Shown here: positions 1 through 9,135 of the stretch, piece after piece
How the letters are laid out: the number at the start of each line of letters is the position of its first letter
How positions within the stretch are numbered: the first letter of the stretch is position 1
Source: Gilvimarinus sp. 2_MG-2023
GTDB lineage: Bacteria > Pseudomonadota > Gammaproteobacteria > Pseudomonadales > Cellvibrionaceae
DNA length: 64,000 nucleotides
Direction: 5' to 3'
Assembly (NCBI RefSeq): GCF_030547685.1
Contig: NZ_JAUOQM010000041.1
Location: 1-64,000, forward strand
The notes under the pieces: model-generated
The model's input: the letters and a program-made list of their open reading frames with translations, nothing else
Database searches by the model: none
What the model was told of the DNA's origin: nothing
Translations under genes and position numbers: made by a program

Positions 1-502
1 CGCCACAGGCGAGAATGGCGCCCACACCAAAAGGCACGTGATCGTCCAGCTTGGTTACTGCCTCCTGGCGCACCACGGTGTACTCGGCCATGGTGCCCAA
101 ATGAAACGAGCGCTCTACCGGCTTTCCATCGAGCTGGCTGGCCGCCTCATGGGCGTGGCCGCATAAGGTGTTTGAACACACTGGGGAGTGATTTTCGCAG
201 ATATGGGTGTTGCCCTCTAAACACTGAAAACAATAGCCGCAGGGGATGGCCCAATTCAGCAGTACCCGGTCGCCGGGGGTCAGGTGGCTCACTTCGTGGC
301 CTACGGCGTCGACTACACCGGCACCCTCGTGGCCCATGACAAAGGTTTTGTCCCAGTTTTGTACAGAGTCCCAGTCGGTATGACAAATGCCGGCAGCTTT
401 TAGTTTGATGCGTACCTCTCGCGGGCCGGGCTCACCCACAGTAATTGTGCGCAGTTCAAACTGACCGCGGCCATCGGAAACAAGAGCTTTTGACTGTGGC
501 AT
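1..502 (-). CDS. Zinc-dependent alcohol dehydrogenase, N-terminal part (runs off the window)
   Basis: Reading the minus strand from an ATG at 502-500 gives an open frame of about 167 codons to the window edge, so the C-terminal NAD-binding half is missing. The visible part is the GroES-like domain of a medium-chain dehydrogenase. ICHTD carries a catalytic zinc Cys, GHEGAGVV the zinc-binding His-Glu, and CGYCFQC followed seven residues later by C is the structural four-Cys zinc site. The family oxidises alcohols or reduces aldehydes with NAD(P) in the cytoplasm; the substrate cannot be read from this half. It is divergent from the AraC gene at 648, which may control it. It could serve formaldehyde or sugar-alcohol chemistry in red-algal galactan breakdown, but nothing here proves that. 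Confidence 0.85.
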   Translation of the reverse strand, partial: MPQSKALVSDGRGQFELRTITVGEPGPREVRIKLKAAGICHTDWDSVQNWDKTFVMGHEGAGVVDAVGHEVSHLTPGDRVLLNWAIPCGYCFQCLEGNTHICENHSPVCSNTLCGHAHEAASQLDGKPVERSFHLGTMAEYTVVRQEAVTKLDDHVPFGVGAILACG

Positions 503-647
503 GGTTATCCCCAAATTATCAGAAATTTGATGTATTTGACCATTAGAATAAGGGGTTTACTATAAGATCTGGCCCTAAAGTATCAAATCTATGATGTTCT
601 GGGGGCGTGCGTCAGTACTGGCCAAGTGCCGCGGGAGCGACCAATAA
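503..647. promoter_or_regulatory. Divergent promoter region between alcohol dehydrogenase and AraC gene
   Basis: This gap separates two divergent genes and must hold both promoters. It contains ATCAGAAATTTGAT near 519-532 and a related half, TATCAAATCTATGAT, near 580-594. Such spaced similar halves would suit an AraC-type activator, but this is a weak visual match. The AAACAT-N3-ATGTTT operator of the neighbouring genes is absent. Confidence 0.35.
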
Positions 648-1505
648 ATGAAAAAAAGTAATATCTACTGCGAGCCGTTTTGTATTCGTCAGGGGCAGAA
701 CTTTGAAGTGCACCATGTGGTGTACAACCACAATGATCCCTATTCCTGCTTTATGCACTTTCACGAGGTGCACGAGCTGATTGTGTTTCAAGAGATCGAG
801 GGCAACTTTTTCTACAATCAGGGGCAATCGCAATTGCACGATTACGATCTGGTGTTTACTCCAGCGCTGGAAACTCACGATTTTGAGCTAACCGAGCGGC
901 CCAAAAGTTGGTATATCGTGCAGTTTCTACCCTCGGTGCTGGAAGATAGCCAGCTCGGCGGCGCTGCGGATTTCTTTCGCTACGGGATGCACCTCAGGCC
1001 CTCGGCCGAGGCGCGAGCACAGATTGCGCAAGTCACCGCCTGGCTGCTTGAGGCCTACCAGCGGGATCCCTTTAGCGAGAAGTCGCAACTTCTGCTGGGC
1101 TTGCTGCTAAGCTGCGTGGTGGAGGGGGCCGTCCCCGTGCAGGCGCCTCACACTCAGCCGCTGCAGCGGGCTGCGGGTTTTGAGCGGTTAACCCCGGTGA
1201 TTAATTTATTTCGTCATCAGCGCTACGTGGAGTTGTCGTTAAACGAGGCGGCCGAGCTGTGTCATTTATCTCCCTCGTACTTTTCGCGCCTGTTTAAAAG
1301 CGTGTTTCGTTACAGCTACAGTGAATACAGCATTCGCCACAGGCTGTACAGCGCCGCCAGGTTGCTGGCGCAAAGCGAGCACAGCATTACCGATATTGCC
1401 TACGAGTTGGGTTTTTCCAGCCCGTCGCATTTTATCTCGCTGTTTAAAAAGCAGTTTGGCGTTACCCCTAAAAAGTATCACGATCAGGTGGTGGTGAAGA
1501 GCTAA
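648..1505 (+). CDS. AraC-family transcriptional regulator
   Basis: This 285-aa protein has the standard AraC layout. An N-terminal cupin-like sensor (about residues 15-150, with HFHEVHELIVF and later ALETHDFEL) precedes two C-terminal helix-turn-helix motifs (about 185-280). The second ends in the classic pattern ITDIAYELGFSSPSHFISLFKKQFGVTPKKY. It should bind DNA in the cytoplasm and activate genes in response to a small molecule, plausibly a sugar. It is divergent from the partial alcohol dehydrogenase and lies just upstream of the GH167/GH42-like gene, whose promoter carries the operator of another regulator. The AraC target may therefore be the dehydrogenase. Family is certain; ligand and target are inferred. 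Confidence 0.92.
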   Translation: MKKSNIYCEPFCIRQGQNFEVHHVVYNHNDPYSCFMHFHEVHELIVFQEIEGNFFYNQGQSQLHDYDLVFTPALETHDFELTERPKSWYIVQFLPSVLEDSQLGGAADFFRYGMHLRPSAEARAQIAQVTAWLLEAYQRDPFSEKSQLLLGLLLSCVVEGAVPVQAPHTQPLQRAAGFERLTPVINLFRHQRYVELSLNEAAELCHLSPSYFSRLFKSVFRYSYSEYSIRHRLYSAARLLAQSEHSITDIAYELGFSSPSHFISLFKKQFGVTPKKYHDQVVVKS

Positions 1506-1553
1506 CCAGTGTTTCGCTTGAGTGGGTTGCAGATGGAGGAGCTTTACCAATTT

Positions 1554-1568
1554 AAACATATGATGTTT
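1554..1568. promoter_or_regulatory. PUL operator site 1 (AAACATATGATGTTT)
   Basis: An AAACAT/ATGTTT inverted repeat with a 3-nt centre, extended to TTTAAACAT on one side and ATGTTTGAA on the other (one mismatch). It lies 50 nt before the ATG of the GH167/GH42-like gene. It is the exact reverse complement of the sites at 11356, 29995 and 42258. Confidence 0.8.
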
Positions 1569-1618
1569 GAATATGTGGTATGATTTGCGAAAATGCTAAT
1601 AATCCAGCGGAGAGTTCG

Positions 1619-4060
1619 ATGTCGAGAAAGCTTTTAATGGCCGCAGTGGCCAGTTTAGTGCTTGGTGCCTGTAGCGAGGACGCCTCATCCCCGGTGCCAC
1701 AAATTAATACTACTCGCTCATTAGAGAGCGGCACCAGCCAGGACAGCAGTCACTATGTGATCACGGCCGAGCAGAAAATCACAGCTCTTCAGCGCAAAAT
1801 GCAAGAGGCACGAAAGCAGAGCCTGGATGTGACCCGCGAAGAGACCGTACTGTGGTTTGCTAACGAGTTTTTAAAGTATGCCTCTTGGGATGAGGCTAAC
1901 CAAGAGGCAGTGGCGTACGCTTTTGCCCAATACGCCCCTTACGCCGAGCGCAGTGAGCAGCTGGCTGCCGACATTCCGGATTTTCAGCGGCAAAAGGTAA
2001 TCGAGATTCTCGATGCTGCCACGGCGGAATTGGACCAAGTAATAACGGGCACTATTACACGCCGTCCGGTGCCCAAAGTGGATTGGCAGAATATTGAGGT
2101 TGGCGACAACATGTTGCTAAGTGATGGCAAGCCGATATTTTTATACGATTATTTTTCTAAGTCGGTGGGCCGACCGTTAACCGATACGGCGGTTTACAAT
2201 GATCACCTCGGTGCTATTTACCACGGCGGCGAAAATCTTTATCCGGTCGATCACGACCGCGCGATTAACTCTTTTCTGCTAAAAGAAGACGGCACCTTCG
2301 ATGAAGCGCTGCTGAGCGAAGTCACCGGGATCGACAACAGCAACGTGGGCTTTTTAATCTACTGGAATATGGGTATCCCCGAGTGGGTCGAAGCGCGCGA
2401 GCCCGAAGTGCGTAAAGGCCGTTCGCTGTTTACAGGCTACGATATTGATAACCCGTTGGTGCGCGATGTGTGGGGCACCATCGCGAAAGAAACCGGGGCC
2501 TTAACCCGCGACAAAAAAGTCACACAGCTGGGTTATATTTTGGCCAACGAGCCGCATTGGTACTCGGAAGCAGGTCACTGGAGTCAAAATTTCCAGGAAA
2601 TGAACGAAATATCTTCCTACACACTGACTCATTTCCGTGAATGGTTACACGAGAAGTATGCTGGCGAAATTGCGCCATTAAATACTAACTGGAAAACAGA
2701 ATTCGCCTCATTTGATGAGGTATCCATTGATATCCCCATCAATCCAGAAACTCGTGGCACACCCATTTGGTACGACTGGAGCCGTTTTAATATGGACCGC
2801 TCGATCAACTGGTTTAGCTTTTTGCAGAGCAAGCTCAAAGAGGGCAACCCGAGCGCCGATACGCACATTAAAATTATGCCCAATATGTACAGTGAGAATA
2901 ACCGGTCTCACGGTATCGATGTGGAGGCGCTGACCGAGCTGACCACTATGATCGGTGATGACGCTAAGGCTCGTGAGTCTCGTTTACTCAATCACAAAAA
3001 TCCAGAAAAATGGGAGGCTCATTATTCTCTGTTCTGGGAAGAGATGAGTATGTCATATGACTTTATGGAGTCGGTGTCACCAGAAAAAATTCATGTTAAT
3101 TCTGAATCGCATTTCTTGTCGGCCTCTTGGTGGCGTGATCTGGACACCAGTGTTGACTATGTTCATGCAATTTATTGGTTGGCTACCCTACAAGGTATGG
3201 ATGCCAATATGGCGTGGTTCTGGGCGCGTGATCCGGACGGTTCGTTCGAGGATCGCCTGGAGGGTGAGCTCAACTTTTTCGATCCGGCTTTGGCTGGATC
3301 ATTTGCCGGATCGGTTAATCAGCAGCCACACATTGCCAATGCCTTTACTCAGGTTATGTACGACTTGAATAGCTTCTCTCAGGAAATTATTCAGTTGCGC
3401 AAGCAGCGCCGCCCTCTACGTTTGTTCCATTCTGAAACCTCAGCTATTAATAAACCTTTCCATATGTCTGAGCAGTTTGACGTTTATGAAAAGCTATTTT
3501 TTGAGGGCTTTCCGATGGGCTTTGCCACGCAGAAAATTATTCAGAAACAGGATAACAATTCATGGGATGCGGTGCTGGTGTACAAAACCGAATTTGTTAC
3601 CCGTGCTGAGCTGGAGGCCTTACAGCAGTATCTGGATAACGGCGGTACTGTGATCGTCGACAGCCCAGAAAGTTTAAGCAAGGACGAATATGGCCTGCCA
3701 CATTCTGTTGCGCTGAAAGGGCCCAAAGAGCGTCTTGTTCAGCTCTCTGGCGACGCCACTTTGGAGGATATACGGGAATTGGCGCTAGATACTGTAAAAG
3801 AGTCTCTGCCCAGAGTTAAACTTCGGGAAAGCAATGGTACCGGCCATAAAGGTGTTCGCTGGCAAGCCATTGCTCAGCAAGATGGCCGTTATCTGATCAG
3901 CGCAATTAACTTGGGTAAAAATGACGCAACCCTTACCCTCAACGTTGAGGGCGGCGGTGAATTGAACGTGGTAGATATGCTCACTCAGAAGCCAGTGTCT
4001 GTTACGCCCGTGTTGGCACCTAAAAGCGTGGTCTTGTGGCAGGTTAGGGTTGGTCAGTAA
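1619..4060 (+). CDS. Clan GH-A exo-hydrolase lipoprotein, GH167/GH42-like (predicted exo-acting carrageenan beta-galactanase)
   Basis: The chosen start (ATG 1619, GGAG upstream) gives 813 aa with a lipobox, LVLGAC, so it is probably a membrane-anchored lipoprotein. A barrel domain carries LANEPHW with predicted acid/base Glu311 and HVNSESHF with predicted nucleophile Glu496. From about residue 590 there is a GH42-type trimerisation-like domain, including ALQQYLDNGGTVIVDSPESL, then a small beta domain. GH42 enzymes are beta-galactosidases, and the related GH167 acts on neocarrabiose units in carrageenan loci; I infer the latter from context. GH50 agarase is less likely because of the trimerisation-like domain. 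It is a close paralogue of the minus-strand gene at 21437-23872. It is followed after 32 nt by xdhC-like, and a PUL operator sits in its promoter. Confidence 0.8.
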   Translation: MSRKLLMAAVASLVLGACSEDASSPVPQINTTRSLESGTSQDSSHYVITAEQKITALQRKMQEARKQSLDVTREETVLWFANEFLKYASWDEANQEAVAYAFAQYAPYAERSEQLAADIPDFQRQKVIEILDAATAELDQVITGTITRRPVPKVDWQNIEVGDNMLLSDGKPIFLYDYFSKSVGRPLTDTAVYNDHLGAIYHGGENLYPVDHDRAINSFLLKEDGTFDEALLSEVTGIDNSNVGFLIYWNMGIPEWVEAREPEVRKGRSLFTGYDIDNPLVRDVWGTIAKETGALTRDKKVTQLGYILANEPHWYSEAGHWSQNFQEMNEISSYTLTHFREWLHEKYAGEIAPLNTNWKTEFASFDEVSIDIPINPETRGTPIWYDWSRFNMDRSINWFSFLQSKLKEGNPSADTHIKIMPNMYSENNRSHGIDVEALTELTTMIGDDAKARESRLLNHKNPEKWEAHYSLFWEEMSMSYDFMESVSPEKIHVNSESHFLSASWWRDLDTSVDYVHAIYWLATLQGMDANMAWFWARDPDGSFEDRLEGELNFFDPALAGSFAGSVNQQPHIANAFTQVMYDLNSFSQEIIQLRKQRRPLRLFHSETSAINKPFHMSEQFDVYEKLFFEGFPMGFATQKIIQKQDNNSWDAVLVYKTEFVTRAELEALQQYLDNGGTVIVDSPESLSKDEYGLPHSVALKGPKERLVQLSGDATLEDIRELALDTVKESLPRVKLRESNGTGHKGVRWQAIAQQDGRYLISAINLGKNDATLTLNVEGGGELNVVDMLTQKPVSVTPVLAPKSVVLWQVRVGQ

Positions 4061-4092
4061 GTAACGGCTATAACACGATTGACGCTAAGCAA

Positions 4093-5064
4093 ATGCAGCA
4101 GTTGGACGTTCAGGTTATCGATGTCGCATGCCAATGGTTGGAGGCCGGCGAGCCCTTGTGGTTGGCAACCGTGCTGTCTACCTATGGCTCATCGCCACGG
4201 GAGCCGGGCTCCATGCTGGTGGTTCGTGGTAATGGCGATTATGTTGGCTCTCTCTCAGGTGGCTGTGTTGAGGAGGATTTTCTCGCGCGAATACGCGCGG
4301 GGGAATTTAGTCAAAAAGTTACCCAGCTGATTTATGGTTCTGCCGCTCCCGAAAGTGGTGTTCGGTTACCTTGCGGTGGTACTTTAAGCTTGATGTTGGA
4401 AAAATTCGAATCCTCCTCTCAAGCCCGACGGCATTTTCGTCTGCTGCGCAGCGCTCTTGCTGGGCAAAGTACCATACGACGTAATGTAAACGTTGATTCC
4501 GGCGAGGTTGAGCTAGAAGAGGATATCTGTTTGGGTAAGAGGGTGGAGCATCAGGGCAGGCGGATTTTTATTCGCGTAGGCGCTGCCACAAAGCTCGTGA
4601 TTGCCGGAGCATCCAGTGTGTCGGAAGTTTGCGCCAATTTTGCCAAAACTTTAGGGTTTGAGGTGATAGTTTGCGACCCGTGCGAAGAGCGGTTGAGTCA
4701 GTTTTCGTTTACAGATTGTAAGATTATACAACAACTTCCCTCGCTTTATATTGCAACTCCGGGGATGTGTCATGGTGCTAGTGCGATAGTGGCTCTGACC
4801 CACGATCCGCGCATCGACGATTTGGCATTGGTTGAAGCGGTAGAGACCGATGCTTTTTATATTGGAGTTATGGGTTCAAGGAAAACGTCCCAAGCCCGAG
4901 CCGAACGTCTGCAGCGCATTGCCCATTTAACGGATGATCAAATACATCGTATCCATATGCCCATCGGCTTGGCACTTGGCAGTAAAACACCTGCCGAGAT
5001 TGCATTGGCAGTTATGGCCGATATTGTTCGAGTGAAGCGGGCAAGGGGGCGAGATGAGCTCTGA
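4093..5064 (+). CDS. XdhC/CoxI-family molybdenum-cofactor insertion protein
   Basis: This 323-aa protein has the XdhC layout. An N-terminal XdhC/CoxI domain (about 1-110) contains YGSSPREPGSMLVV and SLSGGCVEEDF. A Rossmann-type C-terminal domain (about 165-315) contains VIAGASSVSEVC, THDPRIDDLALVEA and YIGVMGSRKTSQAR. Family members bind, sulfurate and deliver molybdenum cofactor to xanthine-oxidase-type enzymes in the cytoplasm. It starts 32 nt after the GH167/GH42-like gene and overlaps the MobA-like gene by 11 nt, so the three probably form one transcript. The likely client is the molybdenum hydroxylase at 6268-8996. Its position directly behind a polysaccharide hydrolase is unusual. Confidence 0.92.
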   Translation: MQQLDVQVIDVACQWLEAGEPLWLATVLSTYGSSPREPGSMLVVRGNGDYVGSLSGGCVEEDFLARIRAGEFSQKVTQLIYGSAAPESGVRLPCGGTLSLMLEKFESSSQARRHFRLLRSALAGQSTIRRNVNVDSGEVELEEDICLGKRVEHQGRRIFIRVGAATKLVIAGASSVSEVCANFAKTLGFEVIVCDPCEERLSQFSFTDCKIIQQLPSLYIATPGMCHGASAIVALTHDPRIDDLALVEAVETDAFYIGVMGSRKTSQARAERLQRIAHLTDDQIHRIHMPIGLALGSKTPAEIALAVMADIVRVKRARGRDEL

Positions 5065-5653
5065 GCACTCTGTTGTAGGCTTGGTAATGGCTGCGGGTTT
5101 CTCTCATCGATTTGGAGCTTTGGATAAGCGTGCTCTAAAGGTACCTTCAGGTGCGACTCTGTTGGCAGAGACCTGTAAGGCTGTAACACAAATTTGCCCA
5201 CGCTCGTGGGTAGTGTTGCGCGAAGAAGATGATGCGAATAAGTTGGGTTTAAATGAGAGTACGATGATTATTCGTACTGAGTGTGCTGCTTTAGGGCTGG
5301 GTGCGAGTATGGCGGACGGTTTTCGAGCATTATTGCTTGCTGAGTTTGCCGATAGTGCTGCGGTGTTTTTAGGTGATATGCCATTTATTCAGCAGGCAAC
5401 TTGCGCGCCTTTATTTGAAGCATCGGGCAAAAGTTCGATAGTGCGCCCAGTGCTCAACGGGCAGCCTGGACATCCTGTAGTGTTTGGGCGGTGTTTTTGG
5501 CCTCAATTAGTCTTGTTAAAGGGGGGTGAGACAGGTTCGACCATCCTTCAGCGCAATGCCCAGTGGGTGAATCACGTGCCAGTTGATACTCGAGATGTTT
5601 GCCTAGATATAGACCGATTTAGGGATATATCCAAGCTTATTACAATGTATTAA
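5054..5653 (+). CDS. MobA-like nucleotidyltransferase (MocA type) for molybdenum cofactor
   Basis: This 199-aa protein begins with the nucleotidyltransferase signature GLVMAAGFSHRFGALDKRAL, carrying the nucleotide-binding loop, and has FLGDMPFI with the metal-binding Asp. The family transfers CMP or GMP to molybdopterin; MocA-type members make the cytosine dinucleotide form used by many xanthine-oxidase-family hydroxylases. The ATG overlaps the end of xdhC-like by 11 nt, indicating translational coupling. Together the two are a dedicated maturation pair for the hydroxylase encoded downstream. The choice of CTP over GTP is inferred from that pairing. Confidence 0.88.
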   Translation: MSSEHSVVGLVMAAGFSHRFGALDKRALKVPSGATLLAETCKAVTQICPRSWVVLREEDDANKLGLNESTMIIRTECAALGLGASMADGFRALLLAEFADSAAVFLGDMPFIQQATCAPLFEASGKSSIVRPVLNGQPGHPVVFGRCFWPQLVLLKGGETGSTILQRNAQWVNHVPVDTRDVCLDIDRFRDISKLITMY

Positions 5654-5818
5654 ACGTGAGTCTGAACAGCTTAGTTTGACTTGCAGTTGTTTTGCTCGTA
5701 TATTTAAACATCATATGAATATTTATATAATATTAATATATTGATCGCCCTCGCCTATCTTGTGAGCATTGAAATCACCGAAACGGCTGAATAATAAAAA
5801 CAAAATGAGGAATTAAAA
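5654..5818. promoter_or_regulatory. Promoter region with PUL operator site 2 (half-degenerate)
   Basis: At 5706-5720 lies AAACATCATATGAAT. The left arm and centre match the operator perfectly, and the right arm has two mismatches. It is followed by a very AT-rich run (5716-5745) suited to a promoter. The stretch separates the maturation genes from the 136-aa gene and the hydroxylase subunits, giving the latter their own regulated promoter. Confidence 0.6.
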
Positions 5819-6229
5819 ATGGGGCTGCGCCAAGTTATACCTGAAGGGAAAAGTAGTTCGTTTTCTGGAAGCGAAGTTTTCTTTCCTCAAGCTGGCACGG
5901 TTTCTCGAGCACAAAATCATTGCTTTTCGGCTCAGTCGCTTGATGTTCAGTGGGAGAGGCAAGCTATCCAAGCCTTGGACGGCAGTCCAGTTCGTTGTGA
6001 AATATGTTGTGAGTCGGCTGAATTGATGTGTCAGTTATTACGGGGCTCGGATATTGGCTACTTTTCGGTTTTATATCACCAGCTGCAGCAGTATTTACAC
6101 TTTCAGGAACCAATGGATGAAGCGTTGGCAAGTCTGCAAAGGCTCCCTCTGACGAGTACTAATAGCTTTTGTGTTCTACGCCCTTGGCAAGTATTACAAA
6201 ATATTATTTGTAAACGTTTAATGACCTAA
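5819..6229 (+). CDS. Unknown 136-aa protein preceding a molybdenum hydroxylase
   Basis: I do not recognise this protein. The ATG at 5819 is preceded by AATGAGGAATT, an acceptable ribosome site. It has no signal peptide, no clear membrane segment and five scattered Cys residues (including [12 protein letters not shown] around residues 60-71, and one in the C-terminal NIICKR). It is followed after 38 nt by the 2Fe-2S subunit gene, so it is probably the first gene of the hydroxylase transcript. By position it could be a small maturation or chaperone factor for the enzyme. The frame has natural-looking codon use and no overlapping rival. Confidence 0.6.
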   Translation: MGLRQVIPEGKSSSFSGSEVFFPQAGTVSRAQNHCFSAQSLDVQWERQAIQALDGSPVRCEICCESAELMCQLLRGSDIGYFSVLYHQLQQYLHFQEPMDEALASLQRLPLTSTNSFCVLRPWQVLQNIICKRLMT

Positions 6230-6267
6230 TCTGGGTCTTCGAGGCAAGTGCAGGAGTTAGCTCAATC

Positions 6268-6732
6268 ATGATTAAGTTTCAAGTGAATGGCGAAACACAC
6301 AGCTACAGAGGTGATACTTCTATGCCGCTGCTGTGGTTTTTACGCGATATTGCTGATTTAAAAGGAACCAAGTTCGGATGTGGGAAAGGCTTGTGTGGAG
6401 CCTGCACTGTGCACTTGAACGGCCAGGCCGTTCGTTCCTGTGTTTTGCCTGTGCAAGTGTTAGATGGACAAAGTGTCACCACCGTAGAAGGTTTAAGCGA
6501 TGATGCCGGTCATTCGATACAACGGGCATGGCAAACGCTGAATGTAGCTCAGTGTGGTTATTGCCAAAGTGGTCAGATGATGTCAGCAGTGGCCTTGTTG
6601 CAAGCCAATAAAGCCCCTAGTGACGAGGACATCAACAATATGATGAGTGGGAACATTTGCCGTTGTGGTACCTACCCGCGCATTAAAAAAGCAATCAAAC
6701 TTGCCGCCGATCTGGCCATAAAAGTTAATTAG
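6268..6732 (+). CDS. 2Fe-2S subunit of a xanthine-oxidase-family molybdenum hydroxylase (IorA-like)
   Basis: This 154-aa protein has the two-cluster layout of the small subunit. The plant-ferredoxin-type motif [15 protein letters not shown] plus a following Cys (RSC) bind the first [2Fe-2S] cluster. The helical domain with [11 protein letters not shown] and [11 protein letters not shown] binds the second. It passes electrons from the molybdenum centre to an outside acceptor. There is no signal peptide of its own, as expected if it is co-exported with the Tat-signal-bearing large subunit. The gap to the large subunit is 11 nt. No FAD subunit gene is present, which fits IorAB-type enzymes that give electrons to a cytochrome or quinone. 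Confidence 0.95.
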   Translation: MIKFQVNGETHSYRGDTSMPLLWFLRDIADLKGTKFGCGKGLCGACTVHLNGQAVRSCVLPVQVLDGQSVTTVEGLSDDAGHSIQRAWQTLNVAQCGYCQSGQMMSAVALLQANKAPSDEDINNMMSGNICRCGTYPRIKKAIKLAADLAIKVN

Positions 6733-6743
6733 AGGGGCTGTTC

Positions 6744-8996
6744 GTGTCACAGGTAAAATGCATTAGCCGTAGACGTTGGTTGACGGGAGTGGCTAAAACA
6801 TCATTGCTACTTGGGGCCACATTGCCCGCGGTTGGATATGTACCTAGAGTACTGGGCGCCGAGGATACGGAGAATCCGCCTGAGCAAGAGTTTACTCCCA
6901 GTGTCTACTTAGAGATTGGGCGTGATAATCGGGTGCGGGTAATATGCCATCGCAGTGAGATGGGACAAGGTATCCGAACCTCATTGGCGATGGTGGTGGC
7001 CGATGAGTTAAATGCCGATTGGTCTCAGGTTGAACTTGTTCAGGCTCTTGGCGGCAAAAGATACGGCAGCCAAAATACCGATGGTTCCAACTCCATTAGA
7101 GGCTTTTATACTGCATTGCGTGAGGCGGGAGCTACTGCCCGCCACATGCTGGAACATGCCGCCGCGCAGCGCTGGCAGCTCGAGCCGGATTTGTGTCGCG
7201 CCGCTAACGGGGCGGTGAAGGCCGGCGAGCGCTCACTTAGTTTTGGTGAGCTGGCCGAGCTCGCCGCTACCCAAAAAGTGCCGGATAAAAGCCAATTAAC
7301 GCTGAAAACCAAAAAAGAATTTAACTTTATCGGCAACCATGAAATTGGCAACTTGGATGCTGTGGATATGCTTACCGGTCGCGCTGTTTATGGCATAGAT
7401 GTTGAGCAGGCGGATTTGGCGATAGCGGTGGTTGTGCGCCCACCAACAATGGGTGCCAAGCCTGTTAAGTACGATGCGAAGGATGCGTTAAAAGTCCCGG
7501 GTGTTATTCAAGTTATTGAGATGCCCGAGCTATCCTACCCGGTGCGATTTCAGCCCTTGGGCGGTGTTGCGGTTGTGGCCGAGAATACCTGGGCGGCGAT
7601 GAAAGGAAGCCGTCAGCTTAACGTGCAGTGGGCCGCCTCAGAGCACGACAGTTTTGATTCGCAGCAGTACGCCGAAAAACTCGAGGGTTATCTAACCAAG
7701 GAGATGCTTACGCACCGGGAAAAAGGCGATGTAAAAACCACGTTGGAGCAGGCAGAAGCGACCTTTACTCGTCGCTACTATGTGCCCAGCCTTGCGCACG
7801 CTCCGATGGAACCACCTGCAGCTAGTGCTGTGTGGCATCACGGTATCGTGGAGATCTGGGCGGCTACGCAGAATCCTCAGGCGGCGCAAAAAGCTGTTGC
7901 CGACCAGTTCGCTATTGATGAGACTCAGGTAAAGGTAAATGTCACCTTGCTTGGTGGCGGCTTTGGCCGAAAAAGTAAACAGGATTTTGTGGTCGAGGCG
8001 GCCTATTTAAGCAAGTCGCTAAAACGGCCGGTTAAAGTCGTTTGGACGCGAGAAGACGATTTACAGTTTGATTATTACCACGCCTGCTCCCGGCAGGAAA
8101 TTTCCTGCGCCCTCGAGGGCAAAAATATTACCGCTTGGCGCCATCGGGAGGCCGGCCCCGGTATTCAATCTATTTTTAAATCAGGCTTCAGCGGTATTCA
8201 GTTTGAATCTAATATGGGTATGCGTGATATGCCTTTTGCGGTGGACAATGTTCTGTGCACCAGCGGCCCGGGCGAGGCCCATGTGCGCTACGGTTGGCTG
8301 CGCTCGGTGGCTAATATTGGACACGCCTTTGCAATTGGCTCGTACGTGGATGAACTGGCCCACGAGCTAAAACAAGACCCGTTTCAATACTGGCTCGATT
8401 TACTAGGGTCAGATCGTTATATCGATTTTTCTCAGCAGGGCACCAAGTACTTTAACTACGGTGAGAACAGTAAAGATTACCCCTTTGATGTGGCTCGCAT
8501 TAAAAATACCTTGCGCCGCGCGGCCGATATTGCCGGATGGGGTGAGCCTTTACCAGCGGGACAGGGTATGGGCATTAGTGTGCATCGAAGTTTTTGCAGC
8601 AATGTAGCCTGTGTTGCACTGGCTGAGACCAGTGGTGAACGTGTGCGCATTAAAAAAATCTGGATGGTGATCGACGCCGGCATGTTGGTAAACCCGGACC
8701 GAGTGAGAGCGCAGCTAGAAGGGGCCGCTATCTTTGGTGTAAGTCTCGCCTACTACGGTGAAATTACCCACAAAAACGGTGTGGCGCAACAACAAAATTT
8801 TGATGGCTACCGACTTCTGAGGATGAATGAAACTCCGGAAATCATCACCGATATTATTGATGTTGGTGACCCGTTGCCCGGTGGTGTTGGCGAGCCCGGA
8901 GTGCCCCCTGTGGCGCCAGCGGTTTGTAACGCTATTTTTGCGGTAACCGGCAAGCGATGTCGGGAGCTACCTTTGCACAAGCAGGGGTTAGTATAA
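6744..8996 (+). CDS. Molybdenum-binding subunit of periplasmic aldehyde/isoquinoline oxidoreductase-like enzyme (IorB-like)
   Basis: This 750-aa protein starts at GTG 6744 behind GAGGGG. Its N-terminus is a Tat signal ([20 protein letters not shown]), so the folded, cofactor-loaded enzyme should be exported to the periplasm. Family motifs are [18 protein letters not shown] near residue 70, GGGFGRKS near 414 for the cofactor, and GVGEPGVPP near 715, where Glu717 is the predicted catalytic base. Relatives hydroxylate aldehydes or N-heterocycles using water. Here it sits among carrageenan genes, behind a shared operator, with its maturation genes joined to a galactan hydrolase. I infer an aldehyde substrate such as the reducing end of an anhydrogalactose-containing sugar. 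The substrate is unproven. Confidence 0.92.
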   Translation: MSQVKCISRRRWLTGVAKTSLLLGATLPAVGYVPRVLGAEDTENPPEQEFTPSVYLEIGRDNRVRVICHRSEMGQGIRTSLAMVVADELNADWSQVELVQALGGKRYGSQNTDGSNSIRGFYTALREAGATARHMLEHAAAQRWQLEPDLCRAANGAVKAGERSLSFGELAELAATQKVPDKSQLTLKTKKEFNFIGNHEIGNLDAVDMLTGRAVYGIDVEQADLAIAVVVRPPTMGAKPVKYDAKDALKVPGVIQVIEMPELSYPVRFQPLGGVAVVAENTWAAMKGSRQLNVQWAASEHDSFDSQQYAEKLEGYLTKEMLTHREKGDVKTTLEQAEATFTRRYYVPSLAHAPMEPPAASAVWHHGIVEIWAATQNPQAAQKAVADQFAIDETQVKVNVTLLGGGFGRKSKQDFVVEAAYLSKSLKRPVKVVWTREDDLQFDYYHACSRQEISCALEGKNITAWRHREAGPGIQSIFKSGFSGIQFESNMGMRDMPFAVDNVLCTSGPGEAHVRYGWLRSVANIGHAFAIGSYVDELAHELKQDPFQYWLDLLGSDRYIDFSQQGTKYFNYGENSKDYPFDVARIKNTLRRAADIAGWGEPLPAGQGMGISVHRSFCSNVACVALAETSGERVRIKKIWMVIDAGMLVNPDRVRAQLEGAAIFGVSLAYYGEITHKNGVAQQQNFDGYRLLRMNETPEIITDIIDVGDPLPGGVGEPGVPPVAPAVCNAIFAVTGKRCRELPLHKQGLV

Positions 8997-9082
8997 GGCT
9001 GTTGATGAAAGGGCAAGTTCACTTAGGGGCTGATCGTCGGTTTTACTATTAGATAAATTATGTTTAAACCTGATGTTAGTGC

Positions 9083-9097
9083 TAACATGCGATGTTT
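9083..9097. promoter_or_regulatory. PUL operator site 8 in the gntR promoter (TAACATGCGATGTTT)
   Basis: It matches AAACAT-N3-ATGTTT at 11 of 12 arm positions and lies about 40 nt before the GTG start of the GntR gene. It overlaps a second inverted repeat, ATGTTAG-TG-CTAACAT (9073-9088), and lies near the palindrome GTTTAAAC (9062-9069). This layout suggests autoregulation. Confidence 0.6.
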
Positions 9098-9135
9098 CGG
9101 TTTAAATATATTGCCCATAAAGGGGATGAATACAC

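Noticed and set aside
147-386. Arg-rich 79-codon reading frame on the minus strand
   Set aside because: It lies inside the alcohol dehydrogenase frame, which shows clear zinc-site motifs. The Arg-rich translation is typical of a shadow frame in GC-rich DNA.
1619-4060. GH50 beta-agarase for the two large lipoprotein hydrolases
   Set aside because: The glutamine-amidotransferase-like trimerisation region after the barrel is a GH42-type feature not expected in GH50, and the context is carrageenan.
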